Source: Gaiellales bacterium
Lineage (GTDB): Bacteria > Actinomycetota > Thermoleophilia > Gaiellales > JAICJC01
Length of the DNA stretch: 64,000 nt
Reading direction: 5' to 3'
NCBI GenBank assembly: GCA_036403155.1
Contig: DASWRM010000074.1
Span: 32,566-96,565, forward strand
Shown in pieces: positions 41,266-50,028 of the stretch. The translations under genes were made by a program, and so were the position numbers. Each line of letters opens with the position of its first letter. Within the stretch, counting starts at the first letter, position 1. The notes below the pieces were generated by a model that was given only the letters and a program-made list of their open reading frames with translations, made no database searches and was not told where the DNA came from.

Positions 41266-42686
41266 TGTGCGGCGTCTTTGGCATCTACGACCCCGTCGGC
41301 GCGCCCGACCGCGACGTCGCCCGGCTGACGTTCTTCGGCCTGTACGCCCTCCAGCACCGCGGGCAGGAGAGCGCCGGTATCGCCGTGTCAGACGGCGGCC
41401 GCGTGGTTGCGATGAAGGACATGGGCCTCGTCAGCCAGGTGTTCGACGAGCCGAAGCTGTCGGCCCTCCAGGGCCGGATGGCGATCGGCCACGCCCGGTA
41501 CTCGACCACCGGCTCCACGGCCTGGCGCAACGCGCAGCCGGTCGTGCAGCACGCCGGCGGCCGCACGATCGCGCTCGGCCACAACGGCAACCTGACGAAC
41601 ACGACCGAGCTTCGCGAGGAGCTGCGCGGCAACCGTGTGCGGCTGCAGTCCACCTCCGACACCGAGGTGATCGCGGCGCTGATCGCCCGCCATCCGTCCG
41701 GCGACCTCGAGCACGCCGTCGCCGACACGATGGGGCGGATCGAGGGTGCGTTCGCCGCGGTCGTGCTGACCGAGGACGGCGTGGCCGGGTTCCGCGACCC
41801 GGACGGCATCCGGCCGCTGGTGGTCGGCCGTCTGGACGACGCGTTCGTGCTTGCGTCCGAGACCTGCGCGCTGGACATCATCGGCGCGACGTTCGAGCGG
41901 GAGCTGCGCCCCGGCGAGATGGTCGTCGTCGACGAGGACGGCCCCCGGTACCGCCAGGCGGTCGAGCCGCGCTCGCAGTCGCTGTGCATCTTCGAGTACA
42001 TCTACTTCGCGCGACCGGACTCCGAGATGCAGGGAGAGGGCCTCCACGAGGTGCGGGGCCGGATGGGCGAGCAGCTGGCGGTCGAGGCGCCGGTCGACGC
42101 CGACGTCGTCATCCCGGTGCCGGACTCCGGCACGCCGGCCGCCGTCGGATTCGCCCGCGAGAGCGGCATCCCCTTCGGCGAGGGCCTGGTCAAGAACCGC
42201 TACGTCGGCCGCACCTTCATCCAGCCCGACCAGGGGCTGCGGGAGCGCGGCGTGCGCCTCAAGTTCAACGTGCTGCCCTCGGTGCTGCGCGGCAAGCGCG
42301 TCGTGGTCGTCGACGACTCGATCGTGCGTGGATCGACCACCCGCAAGCTCGTGCAGATGCTGTTCGAGGCGGGCGCGCTCGAGGTGCACCTGCGGGTCAG
42401 CTCGCCCCCCATCGTCTCGCCCTGCTATTACGGGATCGACATGGCCGACCAGACCGAGCTGCTCGCCGCCGGCCGGACGATCGAGCAGGTGCGCGAGCGG
42501 CTCGGCGCGACGTCACTCGCCTACCTGTCGCTGGACGGCCTGCAGGCGTCGACGGGCCAGGGCGCGGACCGGTTCTGCCGCGCCTGCCTGACGGCCGACT
42601 ACCCGACGGCGATCCCGGACGAGATGCGAAACGCGAAGCTGCGGTTCGAGGAGCTGGCGGCGGCCGAGGCCGCGGCCGCTCGATGA
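41265..42686 (+). CDS. purF: Amidophosphoribosyltransferase
   Basis: 473 residues. The protein begins MCGVFG, so Cys is exposed by Met removal and no longer propeptide is present, unlike the Bacillus enzyme. The four Cys expected for a [4Fe-4S] cluster appear in SLCIFEY, SPCYYGID and RFCRACL. The PRPP motif VVVVDDSIVRGSTTR is at about 345-359. It makes phosphoribosylamine, the first purine step. Its stop overlaps purM by ATGA. Confidence 0.95.
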   Translation: MCGVFGIYDPVGAPDRDVARLTFFGLYALQHRGQESAGIAVSDGGRVVAMKDMGLVSQVFDEPKLSALQGRMAIGHARYSTTGSTAWRNAQPVVQHAGGRTIALGHNGNLTNTTELREELRGNRVRLQSTSDTEVIAALIARHPSGDLEHAVADTMGRIEGAFAAVVLTEDGVAGFRDPDGIRPLVVGRLDDAFVLASETCALDIIGATFERELRPGEMVVVDEDGPRYRQAVEPRSQSLCIFEYIYFARPDSEMQGEGLHEVRGRMGEQLAVEAPVDADVVIPVPDSGTPAAVGFARESGIPFGEGLVKNRYVGRTFIQPDQGLRERGVRLKFNVLPSVLRGKRVVVVDDSIVRGSTTRKLVQMLFEAGALEVHLRVSSPPIVSPCYYGIDMADQTELLAAGRTIEQVRERLGATSLAYLSLDGLQASTGQGADRFCRACLTADYPTAIPDEMRNAKLRFEELAAAEAAAAR

Positions 42687-43708
42687 GCGACGACCGGCCG
42701 CTCACCTACGGCGACGCCGGCGTCAGCCTGGAGGCGGCCGATCGCGTCGTCAGCCGGATCGCCGCCGCCGTGGATTCGACGCGCACCCGGGAGGTGCTTG
42801 GGAGCCTGGGCGGCTTCTCCGGCCTCTATACGCCGACCGCGGGAGATCCCGCGATCGCGGCGGGCTGCGACGGCGTCGGCACCAAGATCCTGCTCGGCGC
42901 ACGCGCCGGCCGGCTGCACGGGCTCGGCGTGGACCTCGTCGCGATGAGCGTCAACGACGTCATCACGACCGGTGCCCGTCCCGCCTTCTTCCTCGATGTG
43001 ATCACCTGCGGCCGCCTCGATCCCGAGCGGATCGCGGAGCTGGTCGAGGGCATCGCCGACGGCTGCCGGCAGGCGGGCTGCGCGCTGCTCGGCGGCGAGA
43101 CGGCGGAGCACCCCGACATGATGGAGCCGGACGAGTTCGACATGGCCGGGTTCGCCGTCGCGATCGGCGAGCGGCGCGAGCTCGTCGGCGGGGCCCGGGT
43201 GGAGGAGGGCGACGTCGTCGTCGGCCTGGCGTCGAGCGGCCCGCACGCGAACGGGTTCTCGCTGGTGCGCCGGCTGGTCGAGCGGGCCGGTGCCGGCCTC
43301 GACGACCGCCCGGACGCGCTCGGCGGCGCCTCGGTCGCCGACGCGCTGCTCGAGCCGACCCGGATCTATGCCCGCGGCGTGCGCCAGCTCACCGCCACGG
43401 TCGACGTTCGCGCCATGGCGCACGTCACCGGCGGCGGCATCGAGGGCAACCTCGCCCGGCCGCTGCCCGCCGGCCTGGGTGCCGAGATCGAGCTGGCCAG
43501 CTGGGAACGCCCTGCGGTGTTCACCTGGCTGGCGTCGCTCGGCGTCGAGGAGGACGAGATGCGCCGGGTGTTCAACCTCGGGCTGGGGTACGTCGCCGTG
43601 GTCGCGGAGGAGTCGGCCGACCTGGCGCTGCGGACGCTGGAGGCCGCGGGCGAGCGCGCGTGGGTCGCGGGGCGCGTCGTCCAGGGCGACGGGGTCCGCC
43701 TCCGGTGA
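42683..43708 (+). CDS. purM: Phosphoribosylformylglycinamidine cyclo-ligase
   Basis: 341 residues. TYGDAGVSLEAAD at the start, GCDGVGTKILL, SVNDVITTGARPAFFLD, GGETAEHPDMM and SSGPHANGFSLVR are the PurM signatures. It makes AIR. ATGA overlap with purF, GTGA overlap with purN. Ordinary length. Confidence 0.95.
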   Translation: MSDDRPLTYGDAGVSLEAADRVVSRIAAAVDSTRTREVLGSLGGFSGLYTPTAGDPAIAAGCDGVGTKILLGARAGRLHGLGVDLVAMSVNDVITTGARPAFFLDVITCGRLDPERIAELVEGIADGCRQAGCALLGGETAEHPDMMEPDEFDMAGFAVAIGERRELVGGARVEEGDVVVGLASSGPHANGFSLVRRLVERAGAGLDDRPDALGGASVADALLEPTRIYARGVRQLTATVDVRAMAHVTGGGIEGNLARPLPAGLGAEIELASWERPAVFTWLASLGVEEDEMRRVFNLGLGYVAVVAEESADLALRTLEAAGERAWVAGRVVQGDGVRLR

Positions 43709-44286
43709 ACGTCGGCGTCCTCATCTCGGGGACGGGAACCAATCTGCAGGCACTGATCGACGACCCGCAGATCGAGGTCGTCTGCGTCGTGTCCAACCGG
43801 CCGCAGGCCGGCGGCGTCGAGCGCGCACGGCGGGCCGGGATCGACGTGCTCGTGAGCGGCGACGAGGAGGAGACGGCCACGTTCCTCGAGGCCCACTCGG
43901 TCGGCCTGGTCGTGCTGGCCGGCTACATGCGCGTGCTGTCGGCCGGGTTCGTGTCGCGCTTCTCCGGCCACATCATGAACATCCACCCATCGCTGCTGCC
44001 GGCCTTTCCCGGCGCCCAAGCGGTGCGCGACGCCGTCGATCACGGCGTTCGCGTCACGGGCGTGACCGTGCATCTGGTCGACCGGCACCACGTCACGCCC
44101 GACACCGGCCCGATCGTTCTGCAGGAGGCGACGGAGGTCTCGTATGATGACCGCCCGCAGGACGTCACCGAGCGGCTGCATCGGATCGAGCACCGGCTGC
44201 TGCCTCAAGCGGTGCGCCTGTTCTGTGCCGGACGGCTCGAGGTGAGCGGCCGGCGGGTCCGCGTGAAGGACGAACGTCTGGCATGA
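43705..44286 (+). CDS. purN: Phosphoribosylglycinamide formyltransferase
   Basis: 193 residues from GTG 43705. GVLISGTGTNLQAL at the N-terminus, HIMNIHPSLLPAF with the catalytic Asn/His and HHVTPDTGPIVLQ with the Asp are present. It transfers formyl from 10-formyl-tetrahydrofolate, the cofactor also made at the end of the NMG pathway. ATGA overlap with purH. Confidence 0.94.
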   Translation: MNVGVLISGTGTNLQALIDDPQIEVVCVVSNRPQAGGVERARRAGIDVLVSGDEEETATFLEAHSVGLVVLAGYMRVLSAGFVSRFSGHIMNIHPSLLPAFPGAQAVRDAVDHGVRVTGVTVHLVDRHHVTPDTGPIVLQEATEVSYDDRPQDVTERLHRIEHRLLPQAVRLFCAGRLEVSGRRVRVKDERLA

Positions 44287-45821
44287 GCATCAAACGAGCC
44301 CTCATCTCGGTCAGCGACAAGAACGGCCTCGCGTCGTTCGCGTCCGGTCTCGCCGATCTCGGCATCGAGCTGATCTCGACGTCCGGCACGGCGACCCTCC
44401 TCACCGACTCGGGGCTGAAGGTCACGACGGTCGAGGACATGACGGGCGGATCGGAGCTGCTCGGCGGCCGCGTCAAGACCCTGCACCCGCACGTCCACGC
44501 GGGCATCCTCGCCCGGCGCAACCACCCCGACGACATGGCATCGCTCGAGCAGGAGGGGATCGAGCCGATCGATCTGGTCGTCTGCAACCTGTATCCGTTC
44601 CGCATGGTCGCGAACCGCCGCGGCGTGACGGAGCCCGAGGTGATCGCGAACATCGACGTGGGCGGCCCCACGATGGTGCGGGCGGCCGCGAAGAACTACG
44701 ACTCGGTGGCGGTGGTGACCGACCCCGAGCGCTACGGGTTCATCCTCGACGAGCTCCGCACGTCGGGCGGTCAGCTGTCCCCCGAGACGCGGCGCGAGCT
44801 GGCGGCCGAGGCGTTCGCGCACACGGCCGGCTACGACGCCGCGATCTCGGAGTGGTTCAACGAGGTCGAGGCCTTCCCCGAGCGGGTCGTGCTCGACCTC
44901 GTCAAGGCCGCCGACCTCCCGTACGGCGAGAACCCGCACCAGCGGGCCGCCTACTACGTCGAGGCGGGTGCGCGCCGGCATCTCCTGTCGATGATCGAGC
45001 AGCTGGGCGGTCCGCCGCTCTCGTTCAACAACCTCTGGGATCTGCAGGCCGCTCGCTCGATCGCCGGGTCCTTCCAGGTGCCGGCCTGCGCGATCATCAA
45101 GCATGCGACGCCGTGCGGTGTCGCCGTGGGGGCGACGATCGAGGAGGCGTTCGAGCGCGCGCTGGAATCGGACACCGTGGCGGCGTTCGGCGGCGTGATC
45201 GCCGTCAACCGCGCGGTCACTCCGGAGCTCGCGGAGCGGATGGCCGACCAGGTGATCCACGTCCTGTTCGCTCCCGGGTACGACGACGGGGCGGCCGACA
45301 CGTTGCGCCAGAAGCAGGCGCTGCGGATCCTCGAGGACCGCGAGCGGCGCAAGGCGAGCCCCGGCGAGCGGGACATCAAGCGCGTGCTGGGCGGGCTCCT
45401 GATCCAGGATCGCGATACGGAGCTGGACGAGCGCGACACCATGCAGGTGGTGTCACAGGTCGCTCCGACCGAGCAGGAGTGGGGCGACCTGCTGTTCGCG
45501 TGGCGGGTGTGCAAGCACGTCCGCTCGAACGCGATCGTGATCGCCCGCGACCTCGCGACGGTCGGGATCGGCGGCGGCGACGTCAGCCGGGTTGACGCCG
45601 TGCGGGTCGCCGTGGAGAAGGCGGGCGGCCGCAACCAGGGCGCCGTCCTGGCCTCCGATGCGTTCTTCCCGTTCGACGACGGCCCCCGCACGGCGGTCGC
45701 GGCGGGCGTGAAGGCGATCATCCAGCCGGGCGGCTCGAAGCGCGACGACGAGGTGATCGCGGCGGCCGACGAGGCCGGCGTGGCGATGGTCTTCACCGGC
45801 CGCCGGCACTTCCTGCACTAA
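44283..45821 (+). CDS. purH: Bifunctional AICAR formyltransferase/IMP cyclohydrolase
   Basis: 512 residues. The N-terminal cyclohydrolase domain (ALISVSDKNG, GGRVKTLHPHVHAGIL) and C-terminal AICAR formyltransferase (KHATPCGVAVG, DAFFPFDDG, IQPGGSKRDDEVI) are complete. It ends the purine pathway at IMP and the purLFMNH operon. Two REP-like palindromes follow within four bases of the stop. Confidence 0.95.
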   Translation: MSIKRALISVSDKNGLASFASGLADLGIELISTSGTATLLTDSGLKVTTVEDMTGGSELLGGRVKTLHPHVHAGILARRNHPDDMASLEQEGIEPIDLVVCNLYPFRMVANRRGVTEPEVIANIDVGGPTMVRAAAKNYDSVAVVTDPERYGFILDELRTSGGQLSPETRRELAAEAFAHTAGYDAAISEWFNEVEAFPERVVLDLVKAADLPYGENPHQRAAYYVEAGARRHLLSMIEQLGGPPLSFNNLWDLQAARSIAGSFQVPACAIIKHATPCGVAVGATIEEAFERALESDTVAAFGGVIAVNRAVTPELAERMADQVIHVLFAPGYDDGAADTLRQKQALRILEDRERRKASPGERDIKRVLGGLLIQDRDTELDERDTMQVVSQVAPTEQEWGDLLFAWRVCKHVRSNAIVIARDLATVGIGGGDVSRVDAVRVAVEKAGGRNQGAVLASDAFFPFDDGPRTAVAAGVKAIIQPGGSKRDDEVIAAADEAGVAMVFTGRRHFLH

Positions 45822-45824
45822 GTG

Positions 45825-45912
45825 CGGGTCTACCCCCTTGGGGGCTGACCCGGCAGCCCCACCCAAGCGCCGAGCGAGCCGCCTCGGGTCTGCCCCCTTG
45901 GGGGCTGACCCG
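45825..45912. repeat. Two REP-like palindromes in a 60-bp tandem repeat
   Basis: Copies at 45825-45852 and 45885-45912 start exactly 60 bp apart, and each is followed by the same GGCAGCCCCACCC tail. They lie between the convergent ends of purH and the gene at 45946 and could act as a two-way terminator. Confidence 0.7.
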
Positions 45913-45945
45913 GCAGCCCCACCCCCACCGCCGAGCCGGCCCGCG

Positions 45946-46533
45946 CTACCGCCGCTCCACCGGGATCACGAACTTCATCCCGGTGTGCGTCTCCGAGATG
46001 CGGGCGATCTTGACGTCGTGCATGCCCGCGGCCCGACCGGCGCCGATCACCATCGCCTCCGTGATGTCCGGCTCGCCCTTGGGGCGGATCACCCAGATCG
46101 AACCGTCGCGCGCGATCCGGTCGCGGATCGCCGGGATGCGGTCGAGGTCGGAGGCGCGCCGTGCAGCGAGGAAGACCACGTCCGGCGTGCCGCGCGTGAC
46201 CCGGCGTCCCCGGCCGACCAGCTGCTCATCGACGGTGCCGACCAGCCGCACGCGCTGGCCGGGCTTCACGCCGAGCTTGTCCGCCAGCGTCTTCGGATTC
46301 GCGAGGTCGTGCGCCCACCGCGCGGCCTCTCGCTCGCCGAGGTCGAGCTCGAGCGGCCCGCCGTCGCAGTCGATCGTCAGCACGTCGCCGGCCGCCGCCG
46401 CACCGCGGATCGAGGATCGCGGTACCTTCAGCCGAAACGGCGACCGCACGATCACCTCGTCGGTCTCGAGCTGCGCCGCCGCCTCGGCTTCCACTCCGCC
46501 GTGGCGAACCCGGCATCGCGCCTCCCGGCCCAT
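45946..46533 (-). CDS. Conserved-looking hypothetical protein, 195 aa
   Basis: No confident family. The N-terminal half is strand-rich (DEVIVRSPFRLKVPRSSIR, about 25-43) and reads like a small beta domain. The C-terminal half begins LADKLGVKPGQRVRLVG and then IWVIRPKGEPDITEAMV (about 145-162), a pattern resembling DUF3052-type proteins. No signal or membrane segment. It ends next to the palindromes; its gene is 7 bp downstream of the ABC permease. Confidence 0.65.
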   Translation of the reverse strand: MGREARCRVRHGGVEAEAAAQLETDEVIVRSPFRLKVPRSSIRGAAAAGDVLTIDCDGGPLELDLGEREAARWAHDLANPKTLADKLGVKPGQRVRLVGTVDEQLVGRGRRVTRGTPDVVFLAARRASDLDRIPAIRDRIARDGSIWVIRPKGEPDITEAMVIGAGRAAGMHDVKIARISETHTGMKFVIPVERR

Positions 46534-46540
46534 CGCCGGA

Positions 46541-47380
46541 TTATCCCGAGCGCTTCAGCCGGCCGTGCTGCTTGGCGTACCGCTCCCCGCGCTGGAACAC
46601 CGCCAGGCCGAGCGGCACGGCCACCGCACCGGTCACCAGCAGCGGCCAGATGTCCGGCCACACCTGTGCCAGGCCGGCGCCGTCCAGGATCGCCTTGCGG
46701 CAGCCCTCGAGCGTGTACGTCGCCGGAGAGACCACCGAGATCCACTGCATCCACTGCGGCAGCACAGTGACCGGGTAGTACACGCCCGAGACCACGAGCA
46801 GCAGCCCTTGCGCGATGAAGCCGAGCTGCGTGCCCTTCTCGGGTGAGATCAGCGGGAGCACCGCGGTCATCATCCCGATCCCGATGAACGAGACCGAGCT
46901 CACCAGCAGCACCACGGCCGCGCTGGCGAACGCAGGGTTGTGGAACGTCACGCTCAGCGACGCCGCGACGACCGTGAACAGCAGCGCCGTCCGGAGCACC
47001 CCGTAGAGCACCGCGAACGCGCCCATCCCGAGCAGGTGCGAGGCCCGCGAGATCGGCGCCATGAACGTGTACTCGATCGTCCCCTCCCAGCGCTCCCAGG
47101 CGACCGTCTCGGTGACGATCTCGAAGATCAGGCCGAGGTACGACCAGATCACCGCACCGATCAGCAGCACGATCGTGATGCGGTTGACGTTCAGGTGCCC
47201 GCCGCCCGCCTCGACGCCCTTCGCGATGAACACGATCGTCAGCGTGTTGGCGACGGTGTAGAGGAACCACGCCAGCTCCCACCAGGCGAAGCGCCTGATC
47301 AGATACACGTTGCGCTCGACGATCCCCGCGAAGCCGATCAGCTCGCGGCGAACCGCTCCGCTGTGCTCGGCCTTGATCAT
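46541..47380 (-). CDS. ABC-2 type transporter permease
   Basis: 279 residues from ATG 47380, which overlaps the ATPase stop by ATGA; the longer frame is a shadow. Six hydrophobic segments are seen (about 36-56, 65-90, 115-140, 145-170, 180-200, 240-262). The ABC-2 motif PISRASHLLGMG and GIGMMTAVLPLI with PEKG matches DrrB-like exporters. It forms a drug, lipid or polysaccharide exporter with the preceding ATPase. Confidence 0.85.
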   Translation of the reverse strand: MIKAEHSGAVRRELIGFAGIVERNVYLIRRFAWWELAWFLYTVANTLTIVFIAKGVEAGGGHLNVNRITIVLLIGAVIWSYLGLIFEIVTETVAWERWEGTIEYTFMAPISRASHLLGMGAFAVLYGVLRTALLFTVVAASLSVTFHNPAFASAAVVLLVSSVSFIGIGMMTAVLPLISPEKGTQLGFIAQGLLLVVSGVYYPVTVLPQWMQWISVVSPATYTLEGCRKAILDGAGLAQVWPDIWPLLVTGAVAVPLGLAVFQRGERYAKQHGRLKRSG

Positions 47381-48195
47381 GCCGGCACCGCCTCCCGCTC
47401 GTCGCGCTCGTCCTCGAATGTCCGGCCGGTGGCGTTCAGGAACGCCTGCTCGAGCGTCTCCGCGCCGTACCGCCGCTTGATCTCCGCGGCGGTGTCGAGG
47501 CACAGCAGCTCGCCCCGGTCGAGGATGCCGATGCGCTCGGCGAGGGCCTCGGCCTCGGCCATGTCGTGGGTGCACAGCAGGATCGTGGAGTCGTGCTCCT
47601 CCCGGAGCCGCCGGATGAAGTCCTGCACCTCCAGCTTGCTTCGCGGGTCGAGGCCGGTGGTCGGCTCGTCGAGCAGCAACAGCACGGGCGCGGTCAACAG
47701 GGCCCGCGCCAGCGCGATCTTCTGCTGCATCCCCCGCGACAGATCCTCCATCGGCTCACCGCCCCGCTCGGGCGGGAAGCCGACCATCTGCAGGATCTCG
47801 GGAATCCGGGCGCGCGTCTCCCTCGGACCCAGCCCGTAGAAGCGCGCGGAGTAGCTGAGGTTCTCCATCGGCGACATGCGCTTGAAGAACGACGCCTCCA
47901 CGGACACGCGGTTGACCAGGCGCTGCACCGCGCGCGGCTTCGCGAACACGTCGATACCGAACACCCGGGCGCTGCCGCCGTCGTTGATCAGCAGCGTCGA
48001 GAGCAGGCGCACAAGCGTCGACTTCCCCGAGCCGTTCTGCCCGAGGATCGCGACGCACTCGCCGCGGCGCATCTCGAACGTCAGTCCGTGCAGCGCGGCG
48101 ACGCGGCGCCGGCGACCTCGCATGCGAGAGCCGCCGTCACGACGGATGAACTCCTTGCGCAGGTTGTGAACTTGGACAGCCGGAAGGCTGGACAC
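47377..48195 (-). CDS. ABC transporter ATP-binding protein (ABC-2/DrrA-like)
   Basis: 272 residues from GTG 48195, with GAGAGG 6 nt upstream; the longer N-terminus is rejected as low-complexity. Walker A GQNGSGKST, signature LSRGMQQK, Walker [14 protein letters not shown] and the switch His in CTHD are present. A basic insertion (RMRGRRRR) lies before Walker A. It energises the export of an unknown substrate with the next gene. Confidence 0.9.
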   Translation of the reverse strand: MSSLPAVQVHNLRKEFIRRDGGSRMRGRRRRVAALHGLTFEMRRGECVAILGQNGSGKSTLVRLLSTLLINDGGSARVFGIDVFAKPRAVQRLVNRVSVEASFFKRMSPMENLSYSARFYGLGPRETRARIPEILQMVGFPPERGGEPMEDLSRGMQQKIALARALLTAPVLLLLDEPTTGLDPRSKLEVQDFIRRLREEHDSTILLCTHDMAEAEALAERIGILDRGELLCLDTAAEIKRRYGAETLEQAFLNATGRTFEDERDEREAVPA

Positions 48196-48373
48196 GGTGA
48201 TACCTCTCGATGGACGCGGATGGGGCTCGCCGCGGCCACGGTGGGCGGGCGAGCGGGGCGCGTATGGGTGATGGGCGGCGGGCGCGGCGGCGCCGGGCGT
48301 TCTCGGCGCGACCACCTACGGTACCAGCGTTGCCGCAGGGTTCGCAAATCGCGTCGCGAATGTCACAAGAGCA

Positions 48374-48402
48374 TTGACAGTCCCGCAAACGTGCGGGAAC
48401 AT
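48374..48402 (+). promoter_or_regulatory. Promoter with TTGACA -35 and GAACAT -10, APC permease gene
   Basis: TTGACA (48374-48379) is separated by exactly 17 bp from GAACAT (48397-48402). This is the best sigma70-type -35 in the window. The first gene is the permease at 48441, with a leader of about 30 nt and an AAAAGGAG site. Confidence 0.6.
48382..48397 (+). promoter_or_regulatory. Inverted repeat inside the promoter spacer, candidate repressor site
   Basis: CCCGCA (48382-48387) and TGCGGG (48392-48397) form perfect 6-bp arms with a 4-bp centre, lying between the -35 and -10 elements. Binding there would block RNA polymerase. Confidence 0.5.
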
Positions 48403-48440
48403 CGGCCGGTCCATCCAGTCGTCCTGAAAAGGAGTCGCGC

Positions 48441-49976
48441 ATGCAGGGGCAGCAATCGTCCGACAGCGCGGATCTCGCGCAGTTCGGGTACAAGCAGGAG
48501 CTGCACCGTACGCTGGGCAGCTTCTCCTCCTTTGCCGCAGGATTCAGCTACATCTCGATCCTCACCGGCATGTTCCAGCTGTTCTACTTCGGGTTCGCGT
48601 TCGGCGGCCCGGCATTCTTCTGGACGTGGCCGCTCGTGTTCTTCGGCCAGATGATGGTGTGCCTGTGCTTCGCGGAGCTCGCCGGGAAGTACCCGATCGC
48701 CGGATCGGTCTACAACTGGTCGAAGCAGCTGTCCAGCAAGGGCGTCTCCTGGATGGCCGGCTGGATCATGATGACCGCCTCCATCGTGACCGTCGCAGCC
48801 GTCGCGCTCGCGTGGCAGATCATCCTGCCGCAGATCTCGAGCAAGTTCCAGATCATCGGCGACGGCACGGGGTCGACGGACTTCGCCAAGAACGCCGTGC
48901 TGCTCGGCACCATCCTGATCATCTTCACAACGGCGGTGAACATGATCGGCGTCAACCTGATGGCGAAGATCAACAACGTCGGCGTGGCCGCCGAGTTGAT
49001 CGGGGCGACGCTGCTGGTCCTCCTGCTGGCCGTGCACATCACCCGCGGGCCGGGTGTCGTGACGAAGACGTACGGCACCGGGACGGGGCACGATTGGGGA
49101 TATGCGGGTGCCTTCCTCGTGGCGGCTCTGATGTCGGCCTACGTGATGTACGGGTTCGACACGGCGGGGTCGCTTGGTGAAGAGACCAACAACCCGCGCA
49201 AGTACGCGCCGCGGTCGCTCGTGCGTGCCCTCGCCGCGGCTGGGACGTTGGGGGCGCTGCTGATCCTGGTCGGCCTGATGGCCGTGGGCAACCCGCACGA
49301 CCCGCAGATGAGCATCTCCGGTCTGCCGTTCATCGTGAAGGACGTGCTGGGCAGCACGCTTGGCGATCTCTTCCTGTGGGACGTGGTGCTCGCCATCACG
49401 GTCTGCTGCCTCGCGGTACATACCGCGACCATCCGGATCGCATTCGCCATGGCCCGGGACAACAACCTGCCCTTCGGCTCCGCCATCGCCCGTGTCCACG
49501 GGAAGTCGCGGACGCCGATCGTGCCGGCGATCGTGGTCGGCGCGCTGGCGATTCTGATCCTGGTGATCAACATCAACCAGCCGCAGATCTTCACCGTCAT
49601 CACCAGCATCGGCATCATCATGGTCTACCTCGCCTACCTGCTGGTGACTGTCCCGATGCTCCAGCAGCGACTTCGGGGCGAGTGGCAGCCGGCTGCGGAG
49701 TACTTCTCACTCGGCCAGTGGGGGCTGCTCGTCAACACCCTCGCGGTCGCCTACGGCGCCGGCATGGCGTTCAACCTGGCGTGGCCGCGCGATTCGATCT
49801 ACAACTTCGCACCGCCCCACCACTGGTACCTCCAGTACGGCGCGTACCTCTACATCGGCGTGATCGCGGGCCTCGGGGGCCTGTACTACTACACCGTGCA
49901 GCGGCACAAGACCGGAATCCTGCCCGAGCACGCCGCGGAGCCGGGGCTGCCCGCACCGGTACACGGCGGCCCGTAG
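48441..49976 (+). CDS. APC-superfamily amino acid/amine permease
   Basis: 511 residues from ATG 48441 with AAAAGGAG upstream. N-terminal HRTLGSFSSFAAGFSYISILTG matches the first helix region of GABA/choline-type (BAT1-like) permeases. About 12 hydrophobic segments follow, with PIAGSVYNW and ETNNPRKYAPRS loops. Its substrate could be an amino acid or betaine. A strong hairpin lies 13 bp beyond the stop. Confidence 0.87.
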   Translation: MQGQQSSDSADLAQFGYKQELHRTLGSFSSFAAGFSYISILTGMFQLFYFGFAFGGPAFFWTWPLVFFGQMMVCLCFAELAGKYPIAGSVYNWSKQLSSKGVSWMAGWIMMTASIVTVAAVALAWQIILPQISSKFQIIGDGTGSTDFAKNAVLLGTILIIFTTAVNMIGVNLMAKINNVGVAAELIGATLLVLLLAVHITRGPGVVTKTYGTGTGHDWGYAGAFLVAALMSAYVMYGFDTAGSLGEETNNPRKYAPRSLVRALAAAGTLGALLILVGLMAVGNPHDPQMSISGLPFIVKDVLGSTLGDLFLWDVVLAITVCCLAVHTATIRIAFAMARDNNLPFGSAIARVHGKSRTPIVPAIVVGALAILILVININQPQIFTVITSIGIIMVYLAYLLVTVPMLQQRLRGEWQPAAEYFSLGQWGLLVNTLAVAYGAGMAFNLAWPRDSIYNFAPPHHWYLQYGAYLYIGVIAGLGGLYYYTVQRHKTGILPEHAAEPGLPAPVHGGP

Positions 49977-49989
49977 CAGCAGTCAGCAT

Positions 49990-50020
49990 CCGCCGGCGGG
50001 GCTCCGTGCCCCGCCGGCGG
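49990..50020 (+). terminator. Strong hairpin between the permease and the small membrane protein gene
   Basis: 13-bp perfect G/C stem (49990-50002 with 50008-50020), 5-base loop. It ends 8 bp before the next ATG (50029). Part of the GGAG site of that gene is in or next to the right arm, so it may also limit translation. Confidence 0.65.
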
Positions 50021-50028
50021 AGCGCGCC

